This document shows positions 16,920-23,203 of a DNA stretch of 23,867 nt, in pieces. A program made the position numbers and the translations under genes. The notes below the pieces were generated by a model that was not told where the DNA came from, ran no database searches, and saw nothing but the letters and a program-made list of their open reading frames with translations. Origin of the DNA: Solimonas_A sp035476855 (GTDB taxonomy: Bacteria > Pseudomonadota > Gammaproteobacteria > Nevskiales > Nevskiaceae); contig DATILC010000362.1 in assembly GCA_035476855.1 (NCBI GenBank), positions 1 through 23,867 on the forward strand, given 5' to 3'. How positions within the stretch are numbered: the first letter of the stretch is position 1; the number at the start of each line of letters is the position of its first letter.

Positions 16920-18669
16920 CGGCCATCACGAAGTCAATGCTGGCGATATAGGCGATCAGGTCGGGCACCATCTGCCCGTTGATCACCGCCGGAATCTGCT
17001 GCAGGTGCGGGAAGCTGGGCGTACGGATGCGCGTGCGATAGCTCATCGTGCTGCCGTCGCTGATCAGGTGGTAGCTGTTGATGCCCTTGGTGGCTTCGAT
17101 CAGCTGGCTGGTCTCGCCGACCGGCATCACCGGGCCCCAGGACACGTCGAGGAAGTGCGTGATCAGGGTCTCGATGTCCTTGAGCGTGCGTTCCTTGGGC
17201 GGCGGGCAGGTCAGCGGGTGATCTGCCTTGTACGGGCCGGAAGGCATGTTCTTGAGGCACTGCTCGATGATGCGCAGCGACTGGCGGATTTCTTCCTCGC
17301 GGGCCAGCGCGCGGTCGTAGACGTCGCCGTTGTGGAACACCGGCACCTCGAACTCGAAGTTCTCGTAGCCGGAGTAGGGGCGGGCCTTGCGCAAGTCGTA
17401 GTTGCAGCCGGTGGCACGCAGGCCGGGACCGGTGACGCCCCATTCCAGCGCCGACTTGGTGTCGTAGGCCGCCACGCCCTTGGAGCGCGCGATCAGGATC
17501 GCGTTCTGCAGCGCCGCCTTGCGGTATTCGTCGAGGCGCTTGGGCATCCAGTCGAGGAACTCGCGGACCTTGCGGTCCCAGCCCTGCGGCAGGTCATGCG
17601 CGACGCCGCCGATGCGGAACCAGGCCGGGTGCATGCGGAAGCCGGTGATCGCCTCGATCACGTCGTAGGCCTTCTGGCGGTCGACGAACATGTAGAACAC
17701 CGGCGACATCGCGCCGACGTCCTGGGCGTAGGTGCCGTAGAACAGCAGGTGCGAGGTGATGCGGAAGAACTCGCAGAGCATCACGCGGATGGTCTTGACC
17801 CGGTCCGGCACCTGGATGCCGGCGATCTTCTCCAGCGCCATCACGTAGGGCAGGTTGTTCATCACCCCGCCCAGATAGTCGATGCGATCGGTGTAGGGGA
17901 TGTAGGTGTGCCAGGACTGGCGCTCGCCCATCTTCTCGGCGCCGCGGTGGTGGTAGCCGATGTCCGGCACGCAATCCACCACTTCCTCGCCGTCCAGCTG
18001 CAGCACGATGCGGAAGGCACCGTGGGCGGACGGGTGGTTGGGGCCGAGGTTGAGGAACATGAAGTCATGCTCGTCGGTGCCGCGCTTCATGCCCCAGTCC
18101 TCGGGGACGAAACGCAGCGCCTCCTGCTCCATGTCCTGCTTCAGCGAGTCCAGGTAGAAGGGATCGAACTCGGTGGCGCGCGCCGGGTAGTCCTTGCGCA
18201 GCGGATGGCCGGTCCAGGTCGGCGGCAGCATGATGCGGCGCAGGCCGGGGTGGCCGTCGAACACGATGCCGAACAGGTCCCAGACCTCGCGCTCGTACCA
18301 GTTGGCATTGGCGTAGACGTTGCAGACCGTCGGCAGCGAGGGGTACTCGCCGGACAGCGCGACCTTCAGGCGAACGTCGCTGTTCCGCTCGATCGACAGC
18401 AGGTGGTAGACCACCGTGAAGTCGGCGGGCGGCAGGCCCTGGCGATGCTTGCGCAGGCGCTCGTCGACCGCGGTGAGGTCGTAGAGCATCTTGTAGGGCT
18501 TGGGCGCCTCGTTCTTGAGGTAGCGCAGGACTTCCTGCACGCGGCCGGCCGGCAGCCACAGGGTCGGCACCTTGTCGACCGTGGACTGGATCTGGAACGT
18601 ACCCTCGCCGAAGCGCGTGATCAGCTCACGCACGACCTCGGGGTGGGCAGGTACTCCGTCGGCGGCCAT
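16906..18669 (-). CDS. nuoC: NuoCD: fused NADH-quinone oxidoreductase subunit C/D
   Basis: This is a natural fusion of the 30-kDa (NuoC) and 49-kDa (NuoD) subunits that line the quinone site. In the 587-residue protein, residues 1 to about 180 are NuoC, with YEREVWDLFGIVFDGHP and LRRIMLPPTWTGHPLRKDYP. From about 195 it is NuoD, with NLGPNHPSAHGAFRIVL, VPDIGYHHRGAEKMGE and the C-terminal PSFPHLQQIPAVINGQMVPDL and IASIDFVMADVDR. The fusion is established for Escherichia, Pseudomonas and relatives and helps place the organism. The start is 3 bp after nuoB. No frameshift is seen at the fusion point. The symbol nuoCD is also used. Confidence 0.97.
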   Translation of the reverse strand: MAADGVPAHPEVVRELITRFGEGTFQIQSTVDKVPTLWLPAGRVQEVLRYLKNEAPKPYKMLYDLTAVDERLRKHRQGLPPADFTVVYHLLSIERNSDVRLKVALSGEYPSLPTVCNVYANANWYEREVWDLFGIVFDGHPGLRRIMLPPTWTGHPLRKDYPARATEFDPFYLDSLKQDMEQEALRFVPEDWGMKRGTDEHDFMFLNLGPNHPSAHGAFRIVLQLDGEEVVDCVPDIGYHHRGAEKMGERQSWHTYIPYTDRIDYLGGVMNNLPYVMALEKIAGIQVPDRVKTIRVMLCEFFRITSHLLFYGTYAQDVGAMSPVFYMFVDRQKAYDVIEAITGFRMHPAWFRIGGVAHDLPQGWDRKVREFLDWMPKRLDEYRKAALQNAILIARSKGVAAYDTKSALEWGVTGPGLRATGCNYDLRKARPYSGYENFEFEVPVFHNGDVYDRALAREEEIRQSLRIIEQCLKNMPSGPYKADHPLTCPPPKERTLKDIETLITHFLDVSWGPVMPVGETSQLIEATKGINSYHLISDGSTMSYRTRIRTPSFPHLQQIPAVINGQMVPDLIAYIASIDFVMADVDR

Positions 18670-18672
18670 GAG

Positions 18673-19332
18673 TTACACCGAGTCCGGACTGCGGAGAATG
18701 GTCTGCGCCTTGCGCTCGGCGGCCTTGAGGTCGCGCTGCGCCGGCATTTCTGCCTTGTAGATGCCCTGGTCGCCGACCACCCAGGACAGCGGGCGCCGCT
18801 CCTTGCCGATCGAGTCCTGCAGCATCATCAGGCCCTGCAGGAAGGCCTCGGGGCGGGGCGGGCAGCCGGGAATATAGAGGTCCACCGGCAGGAACTTGTC
18901 GACGCCCTGTACCACGGAATAGATGTCGTACATGCCGCCGGAGTTGGCGCAGGAGCCCATGCTGATGACCCACTTGGGTTCCAGCAGCTGCTCGTAGAGG
19001 CGCTGTACCACCGGGGCCATCTTGATGAAGCAGGTGCCGGCGATGACCATCAGGTCGGCCTGGCGCGGCGAGGCGCGGATCACCTCGGCGCCGAAGCGGG
19101 CGAGGTCATGGGTCGGCGTGAAGGCCGTGGCCATTTCCACGTAGCAGCAGGACAGGCCGAAGTTGTACGGCCAGATCGAGTGCTTGCGGCCCCATTGCAC
19201 CAGGTCCGAGAGCTTGGCGGTCAGCACATTGCGCCGCACCTGCTCCTCGGTGAAGGACTCCTGTTCCTGCTTGGCGAACGGGGAGACGCCGGTGGGGCGA
19301 TTGGGGTCGATGCGGGTAAGTTTGTATTCCAT
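18673..19332 (-). CDS. nuoB: NuoB: NADH-quinone oxidoreductase subunit B (N2)
   Basis: This subunit binds cluster N2, the immediate electron donor to quinone. The 219-residue protein has the tandem cysteines Cys62-Cys63 in FGLSCCYVEM, Cys128 in SMGSCANSGGMYD and Cys157 in YIPGCPPRPEAF. They match E. coli NuoB Cys63, 64, 129 and 158 with an offset of one. The C-terminus ERRPLSWVVGDQGIY resembles the E. coli protein closely. It lies 25 bp downstream of nuoA. Confidence 0.98.
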   Translation of the reverse strand: MEYKLTRIDPNRPTGVSPFAKQEQESFTEEQVRRNVLTAKLSDLVQWGRKHSIWPYNFGLSCCYVEMATAFTPTHDLARFGAEVIRASPRQADLMVIAGTCFIKMAPVVQRLYEQLLEPKWVISMGSCANSGGMYDIYSVVQGVDKFLPVDLYIPGCPPRPEAFLQGLMMLQDSIGKERRPLSWVVGDQGIYKAEMPAQRDLKAAERKAQTILRSPDSV

Positions 19333-19357
19333 GGCTGGCTCGCGGCTGGCGGGTCGC

Positions 19358-19792
19358 TCAGGGTTGCTCGGGCTGTTCGGTCATCTGGCGGCGCGCCTTG
19401 CGCGCCTGCGGCGCCCATTCGAGTGCGCCGATACGGACCAGGTAGACCAGGCTTGCGCCGAGGATGAAGATGAAGATGAAGGCCTCGATGAAGCCCATCC
19501 AGCCGGCTTCGCGCACGGACACGGCCCAGGCGTAGAGGAACAGGGCTTCGACGTCGAAGATCACGAAGAACACCGCGACCAGGTAGAACTTGGCGGACAG
19601 GCGCAGACGCTCGGGCGAGGCGGCGACGACGCCGGACTCGAAGGCCTCGTTGCGGGCGCGGGCGCCGCTGCGGCCACCGAGCAGGGCCGACAGGATCAGC
19701 ATGATCGCGCAGAGGCCGAATACGCCGATGACGTACAGCGCCGCGCCCCAGAACTCGGGCGAACTCGGGATGCTGTCGATGAACTCGGTCAT
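19358..19792 (-). CDS. nuoA: NuoA: NADH-quinone oxidoreductase subunit A
   Basis: This small three-helix membrane subunit opens the nuo operon. The 144-residue product has the conserved ESGVVAASPERLRLSAKFYLVAV-type segment (loop with the quinone-site cysteine replaced by Val, as in some bacteria) and the helix FFVIFDVEALFLYAWAVSV. The ATG at 19792 is chosen because GAGG lies nearby upstream and the length then matches E. coli (147). The frame is open 21 codons further upstream to 19855, but those codons look non-coding. The leader upstream holds a candidate promoter. Confidence 0.95.
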   Translation of the reverse strand: MTEFIDSIPSSPEFWGAALYVIGVFGLCAIMLILSALLGGRSGARARNEAFESGVVAASPERLRLSAKFYLVAVFFVIFDVEALFLYAWAVSVREAGWMGFIEAFIFIFILGASLVYLVRIGALEWAPQARKARRQMTEQPEQP

Positions 19793-19834
19793 GCAAGGGC
19801 CTCGCACTGATCCGGCTGTTGGCCGGGCTATTGT

Positions 19835-19856
19835 CTTGGGCAGCCCCACTCCCAAG
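19835..19856 (-). repeat. Inverted repeat in the nuoA leader
   Basis: CTTGGG (19835-19840) and CCCAAG (19851-19856) form a perfect 6-bp stem with a 10-nt loop, 43-64 bp upstream of the nuoA ATG. If the promoter at 19939-19944 is right, this is in the 5' untranslated RNA. It is not followed by a T-tract. It could be a leader structure, or chance. Confidence 0.3.
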
Positions 19857-19923
19857 CCACACCCTCCGCCGGCGGGCAGCAGAAGGTGGCGGCGTTAAGC
19901 AACATCAAGGGAACGCGGCTTGC

Positions 19924-19938
19924 CTGCCAGTCGGGCAG
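19924..19938. promoter_or_regulatory. Dyad overlapping the predicted nuo transcription start
   Basis: CTGCC, five bases, then GGCAG form a perfect inverted repeat. Its centre coincides with the start site predicted from the adjacent -10 box. A dyad in this place could bind a repressor, or form a hairpin at the very 5' end of the RNA. I do not recognise a known operator in it. The repeat is seen; function is inference. Confidence 0.35.
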
Positions 19939-19976
19939 ATTATAGACCGGGGCCGTAAGAAAGCGCTGTTTTTTTT
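19932..19976 (-). promoter_or_regulatory. Candidate nuo operon promoter
   Basis: On the minus strand a perfect TATAAT (-10) lies at 19939-19944, giving a start near 19932 and a leader of about 140 nt before nuoA. The -35 region at 17-bp spacing (AGCGCT, 19962-19967) is poor. Just upstream is a run of eight A residues (19969-19976), at about -37 to -44, the position of a proximal UP element that contacts the RNA polymerase alpha subunit. The combination suggests an UP-dependent sigma70 promoter. No start site is proven. Confidence 0.5.
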
Positions 19977-20002
19977 GTCGGCTGTTCGGCGCGCGATGAA
20001 AG

Positions 20003-20030
20003 CAGAAGGCCCGCTTGCGCGGGCCTTCTG
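20003..20030 (-). terminator. Hairpin terminator after fpr
   Basis: A perfect 12-bp stem, CAGAAGGCCCGC / GCGGGCCTTCTG with a 4-nt loop, lies 18 bp after the fpr stop. On the minus strand it is followed by CTTTCAT, only a weak T-run. It should end most fpr transcripts, but the weak tract leaves room for readthrough into nuo. The stem also reads on the plus strand, where no T-run follows. Confidence 0.7.
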
Positions 20031-20048
20031 GATATATCCGACGTCAAC

Positions 20049-20822
20049 TTACTTTTCGACGAATGCGCGCTCGATGACGTAGTCGCCCGGCGTGCCGATG
20101 TGCGGCGAAATCTGGAAACCGCGGGTGTCGAGGATCTCGCAGGAGTCCTTCAGCATCTGCGGGCTGCCGCAGATCATCACGCGGTCGGTCGCCGGGTTCA
20201 GGTCCGGCAGGCCGAGGTCGGCGGCCATCTTGCCGTTCCTGATCACGTCGGTCAGGCGGCCCTGGTTGCGGAAGGACTCGCGGGTGACCAGCGGGTAGTA
20301 GATCAGCTTGTCGCGCACCAGGTCGCCGAGGATTTCATCCTGCGGCAGGCCTTCGATGTAGTGCTGGTAGGCGAGGTCGTTGACGTTGCGCACGCCGTGG
20401 ATCAGCACGATCTTGTCGAAGCGCTCGTAGGCGTCCGGATCCTTGATCAGGCACATGAACGGCGCCAGGCCGGTGCCGGTGCTGAAGTAATAGAGGTGCT
20501 TGCCCGGCTTGAGATCGTCCAGCACCAGGGTGCCGGTGGGCTTGCGGCTGACCAGCAGTTCGTCGCCTTCCTTGAGGTGCTGCAGGCGCGAGGTCAGTGG
20601 GCCGTTCTGGACCTTGATGCTGAAGAACTCGAGATGGTCCTCGTAGTTGGCGCTGGCGATCGAGTAGGCGCGCATCAGCGGCCGGCCGTTGACCTCCAGG
20701 CCGATCATCACGAACTGGCCGTTGCGGAAGCGCAGGGCCGGATCACGGGTAGTCTTGAAGCTGAACAGGGCGTCGTTCCAGTGATGGACGCTGAGAACGC
20801 GCTCGGGGGCGAAGGCTGCCAT
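20049..20822 (-). CDS. fpr: Ferredoxin/flavodoxin-NADP(+) reductase
   Basis: This cytoplasmic FAD enzyme transfers electrons between NADPH and ferredoxin or flavodoxin. The 257-residue product has FAD-binding RAYS (51-54), the NADP-domain motif GTGLAPF (116-122) and CGSPQML (218-224). It ends in AFVEK, the tail known from the Azotobacter/Pseudomonas subclass of bacterial Fpr. The ATG at 20822 is chosen since GGA lies six bases upstream and the protein then begins AAFAPERVLSVHHW, as in relatives. The upstream ATG at 20858 has no ribosome site. A dyad lies 45-77 bp upstream. It precedes nuo in the same direction, separated by a terminator. Confidence 0.93.
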   Translation of the reverse strand: MAAFAPERVLSVHHWNDALFSFKTTRDPALRFRNGQFVMIGLEVNGRPLMRAYSIASANYEDHLEFFSIKVQNGPLTSRLQHLKEGDELLVSRKPTGTLVLDDLKPGKHLYYFSTGTGLAPFMCLIKDPDAYERFDKIVLIHGVRNVNDLAYQHYIEGLPQDEILGDLVRDKLIYYPLVTRESFRNQGRLTDVIRNGKMAADLGLPDLNPATDRVMICGSPQMLKDSCEILDTRGFQISPHIGTPGDYVIERAFVEK

Positions 20823-20866
20823 TTCGATCCAATGGTGCAGTGCAAAATGGGGCGCCATGTTAAGGC

Positions 20867-20899
20867 AAATTCCCCGGCACGTCGCGTGCGTGGGAAATT
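20867..20899. promoter_or_regulatory. Imperfect long inverted repeat upstream of fpr
   Basis: Two 15-bp arms (20867-20881 and 20885-20899) around TCG pair at 12 of 15 positions: inner GCACG/CGTGC, then CCC/GGG and TT/AA, then AT-rich ends. It sits 45-77 bp upstream of the fpr start, in the 313-bp gap between fpr and the divergent DUF1631-like gene. It could be an operator for either gene or a stem in the fpr leader. No regulator family is recognised. Confidence 0.4.
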
Positions 20900-21085
20900 C
20901 GCTCTAACCACCGGCTCCCGGGGATGAACTGGGTAAAGTGTCGCCAGCCGGGGCGTTTGCCGCCTCATCCGCAGGGACTACCAACGGCCGATCCGTGGGT
21001 GACACACCCGAATGCGGGGCGCGCCAAGCCTGCACCGGCCTCTAGACTGGACCAAATCAAGATTCAAACCGGGAAAAATTCAGTG

Positions 21086-21169
21086 ATGGGACCTTCATCT
21101 GGCGGCGCTCCGCGCGAGCCCGCTACCGGAGCCGTATGCGCCGCGGATTGCGGGCAGGCCCCGGCATGA
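21086..21169 (+). other. Possible 27-codon leader ORF before the DUF1631-like gene
   Basis: An ATG at 21086 (or the adjacent in-frame GTG at 21083) opens a short frame of 27 codons. GGGA lies 8 to 11 bases upstream. Its TGA (21167-21169) overlaps an in-frame ATG of the next gene (21166) as ATGA, the usual arrangement for translational coupling. The predicted peptide (starting MGPSSGGAPREPATG) matches nothing I recognise. It could be a leader peptide, the true N-terminus split by a sequencing error, or chance. Confidence 0.2.
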
Positions 21170-22734
21170 TGCCCCCGCTGCAGCGCCCGGTCTCCAGTGG
21201 CCACGCCTCCGTTCCCGACGCCTACTACCTGCAGCGCCTCGGCGCCGCTGCCGCGGATTCGCTGCGCCGGACCGTCCGCAGCGAGTTGTCCGGGCTGATC
21301 GAGGAATTCGTGCGGCGCATGCCGCAGGCCCTGGCCGAGCATGAGGTGCGCCTGTCCGATCGCTGGGAGCGCGAGGCGGTGCACGAGCTGCGCAGCCAGT
21401 TCGGCGTCATTGCCAGTCGCTGGACCGACATCTTCGTCTACGCGGTCGATGCCCACCTGGTCGGCAGCGGTGCCGGCACCGGCGCCGTTTCGGGAGCCAA
21501 TGACGATGTGGTCATCGGCCAGGCCGAACTGCAGGCGGAGGAGCACTACGGCAGCCTGCTGGCCGGGCTCGACGAGCGCATCGAGGCGATCCGCCAGACG
21601 TTGTATGTGCCGGTGCATGTCCGCGCGCTGGCCCCGGCCGGACTGATCCGGGCCCTGCAGGACACTGCCGACCAGCTGGGCTGGCCGCTGTCGCAGCGCC
21701 GCTTCCTGTTCGCGCGCTTCGAATGGGAGGTGATCCCCCGGCTGGGCGAACTGTACAACCGACTGATGGCGACGCTGCAGGCCATCGGCAGTACCGCCGA
21801 ACAGGCCCTGCACTCCATGGCAACGCCGGCCGTGGCGCCGCGTGTGGATCCCGTCGTCGACGCCGCGACGGTGTCGATGCTGCAGACCTACGCAGTCGAC
21901 ACCCAGGACCTGTTCTACACCGACCACACCCTGGCCGCGGATCTGCTGGCCCTGGTGGAAAACCGTTCGATCCCGGACCTGCAGCCCGAGCAGCGCCACG
22001 CACCGCTGCAGCGCATGAGCCTGGCCGGCCAGTTCCTCAACGAGGCGATCGACGACCCGCTGGTGCCGGCGGAACTGCGCCAGCGCCAGGCTGCGGTGCG
22101 CCTGCCGCTGGTCAAGACCGCGCTGGCCGACGCCAGCCTGTTCACCTCGCCCAACCATCCGGTGGGCAGCCTGATCAACGAGTTGATGCTCAAGTCGGCC
22201 ACCGCGCGGGTCACCGGCAACGACGAGGAACGCCGTGCCGCCGAGCGCCTCGAGCAGCTGCTGGTGCATTTCGAACTGGCACCGGAATTCGTGCGCCAGG
22301 CGATCCTGACGCAGCAGCCGATCGACGAGGCGCAGGTACAGAAGTTCCTCGAATCCAGGCGCAGCCAGGCCAAGGAGCGGCGCGCCACGGTGGTGCGGGT
22401 GGTGCAGCGCCGCGTGCTGGAGGAACTGAGCCTGTCCAGCTTCGGCCGCAAGCTGCCCCCGGCCCTGCAGACCTTCCTCCACCAGTGCTGGGGCCCGCTG
22501 CTGATGAAGCGTCTGCTGGACCATGGCCCGAAGGATGTCGAGTGGAGCCGCGACCTCGAGCTGCTCGACCGGCTGGTGGCGCTGACCGAGGAAAGCGCCA
22601 TCGACGCCGAAGCCATCGGTGAATGGCGCGAACTGCTGGAGCAGATGACCCAGCGGCTGGTCGCTGCCGGCATGGGCGCCGGGCGCATCGAACAGGGGCT
22701 GGCCAGCCTGCGCAAGCTGTTCCGCGCCGCCTGA
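21136..22734 (+). CDS. DUF1631-like protein, short variant
   Basis: The 532-residue protein is largely helical and acidic/basic mixed, without signal peptide or membrane helix, so probably cytoplasmic. I assign it to the DUF1631 family from the segment LPLVKTALADASLFTSPNHPVGSLINELM (motif FTSPNHPVGSLIN at 336-348). The family pattern is a helical region ending in 'FFSDPEHPARRLLN'-like residues, then an alpha-helical C-terminal part. The LLMKRLLDHG...LLDRLVALTE region near 455-490 also fits. As I recall them, family members are often 700 residues or more, so this one looks short. Function is unknown. The start at 21136 has GGAG four bases upstream; ATGs at 21166 and 21169 are alternatives. It converges on ynfA. 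Confidence 0.6.
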   Translation: MRRGLRAGPGMMPPLQRPVSSGHASVPDAYYLQRLGAAAADSLRRTVRSELSGLIEEFVRRMPQALAEHEVRLSDRWEREAVHELRSQFGVIASRWTDIFVYAVDAHLVGSGAGTGAVSGANDDVVIGQAELQAEEHYGSLLAGLDERIEAIRQTLYVPVHVRALAPAGLIRALQDTADQLGWPLSQRRFLFARFEWEVIPRLGELYNRLMATLQAIGSTAEQALHSMATPAVAPRVDPVVDAATVSMLQTYAVDTQDLFYTDHTLAADLLALVENRSIPDLQPEQRHAPLQRMSLAGQFLNEAIDDPLVPAELRQRQAAVRLPLVKTALADASLFTSPNHPVGSLINELMLKSATARVTGNDEERRAAERLEQLLVHFELAPEFVRQAILTQQPIDEAQVQKFLESRRSQAKERRATVVRVVQRRVLEELSLSSFGRKLPPALQTFLHQCWGPLLMKRLLDHGPKDVEWSRDLELLDRLVALTEESAIDAEAIGEWRELLEQMTQRLVAAGMGAGRIEQGLASLRKLFRAA

Positions 22735-22738
22735 GGAT

Positions 22739-23062
22739 TCAGCCCTGGCGCCAGCCGGCGGCGATGATCGCCATGCCGGCCAGCGCGACCGCCGCTCCGG
22801 TCCAGTCCCAGACGCTCAGCTTCACGCCGTCCACGACCCGCAGCCAGACCAGCGCGGCGGCGACATAGACCCCGCCATAGGCGGCGTAGACCCGCCCGCT
22901 GGCTGCGGGATGCAGGCTCAGCAGCCAGACGAACAGGGCCAGGCTGGCCGCCGCCGGCAGCAACAGCCAGGCCGATCCGTCCTTGCGCAGCCACAGCCAT
23001 GGCAGGTAGCAGCCGACGATCTCGGCCAGCGCGGTGGCGGTGTAGAGCAACAGGGCCTTCAT
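22739..23062 (-). CDS. ynfA: YnfA/UPF0060 family membrane protein
   Basis: This 107-residue inner-membrane protein with four hydrophobic helices resembles small multidrug resistance (SMR) transporters. Family hallmarks are nearly identical to E. coli YnfA (108 residues): ATALAEIVGCYLPWLWL, LHPAASGRVYAAYGGVYV and LRVVDGVKLSVWDWTGA. Some YnfA proteins have been linked to efflux of cationic compounds, but the physiological role is unsettled. The ATG at 23062 gives the family length; an ATG five codons upstream at 23077 is less likely. Its stop lies 4 bp from the stop of the convergent DUF1631-like gene. No promoter is obvious upstream. Confidence 0.93.
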   Translation of the reverse strand: MKALLLYTATALAEIVGCYLPWLWLRKDGSAWLLLPAAASLALFVWLLSLHPAASGRVYAAYGGVYVAAALVWLRVVDGVKLSVWDWTGAAVALAGMAIIAAGWRQG

Positions 23063-23125
23063 GCGGGCATTGTGCAAGCAGGCAGTTCGCTACCTTGACC
23101 CATCAGGGCCGGGAGGGGCTTCTCC

Positions 23126-23203
23126 ATGTCGCCGCGTATTCAGGAAGTGCTCCGTCTACCATCCCGACATGTCGGATTCGTTAAGGCTGCGCTGAACAAG
23201 TAG
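23126..23203 (+). pseudogene. Short ORF possibly cut by the IS insertion
   Basis: An ATG at 23126 with GGGAGGGG about seven bases upstream opens a 25-codon frame on the plus strand, starting MSPRIQEVLRLPSRHVGF. The last codons and the TAG stop lie in what appears to be the IS terminal repeat (from 23181). This suggests the first 18 codons belong to a gene interrupted by the element, with the rest beyond the window. The peptide is too short to identify, so this is weakly supported. Confidence 0.25.
23164..23175. repeat. Perfect 12-bp palindrome next to the IS end
   Basis: CCGACATGTCGG reads the same on both strands and lies five bases before the putative IS terminus. It could be a regulator site for ynfA (about 100 bp upstream of its start) or part of the short plus-strand frame. 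It may also be chance. Confidence 0.3.

Noticed and set aside
16882..19467. An 861-codon open frame on the plus strand opposite nuoCD and nuoB
   Set aside because: Same reasoning: antisense to conserved genes with all catalytic motifs, composition typical of a mirror frame, no ribosome site of note.
21020..21048. Possible sigma70 promoter with TAGACT at 21043-21048
   Set aside because: The -10 matches only four of six bases and no acceptable -35 lies 16-18 bp upstream.
20924..21169. An 81-codon plus-strand frame in the fpr / DUF1631-like gap
   Set aside because: The full frame has no ribosome site at its first ATG and no family features. Only its last 27 codons, with GGGA upstream and the ATGA overlap, are kept as a weak candidate.
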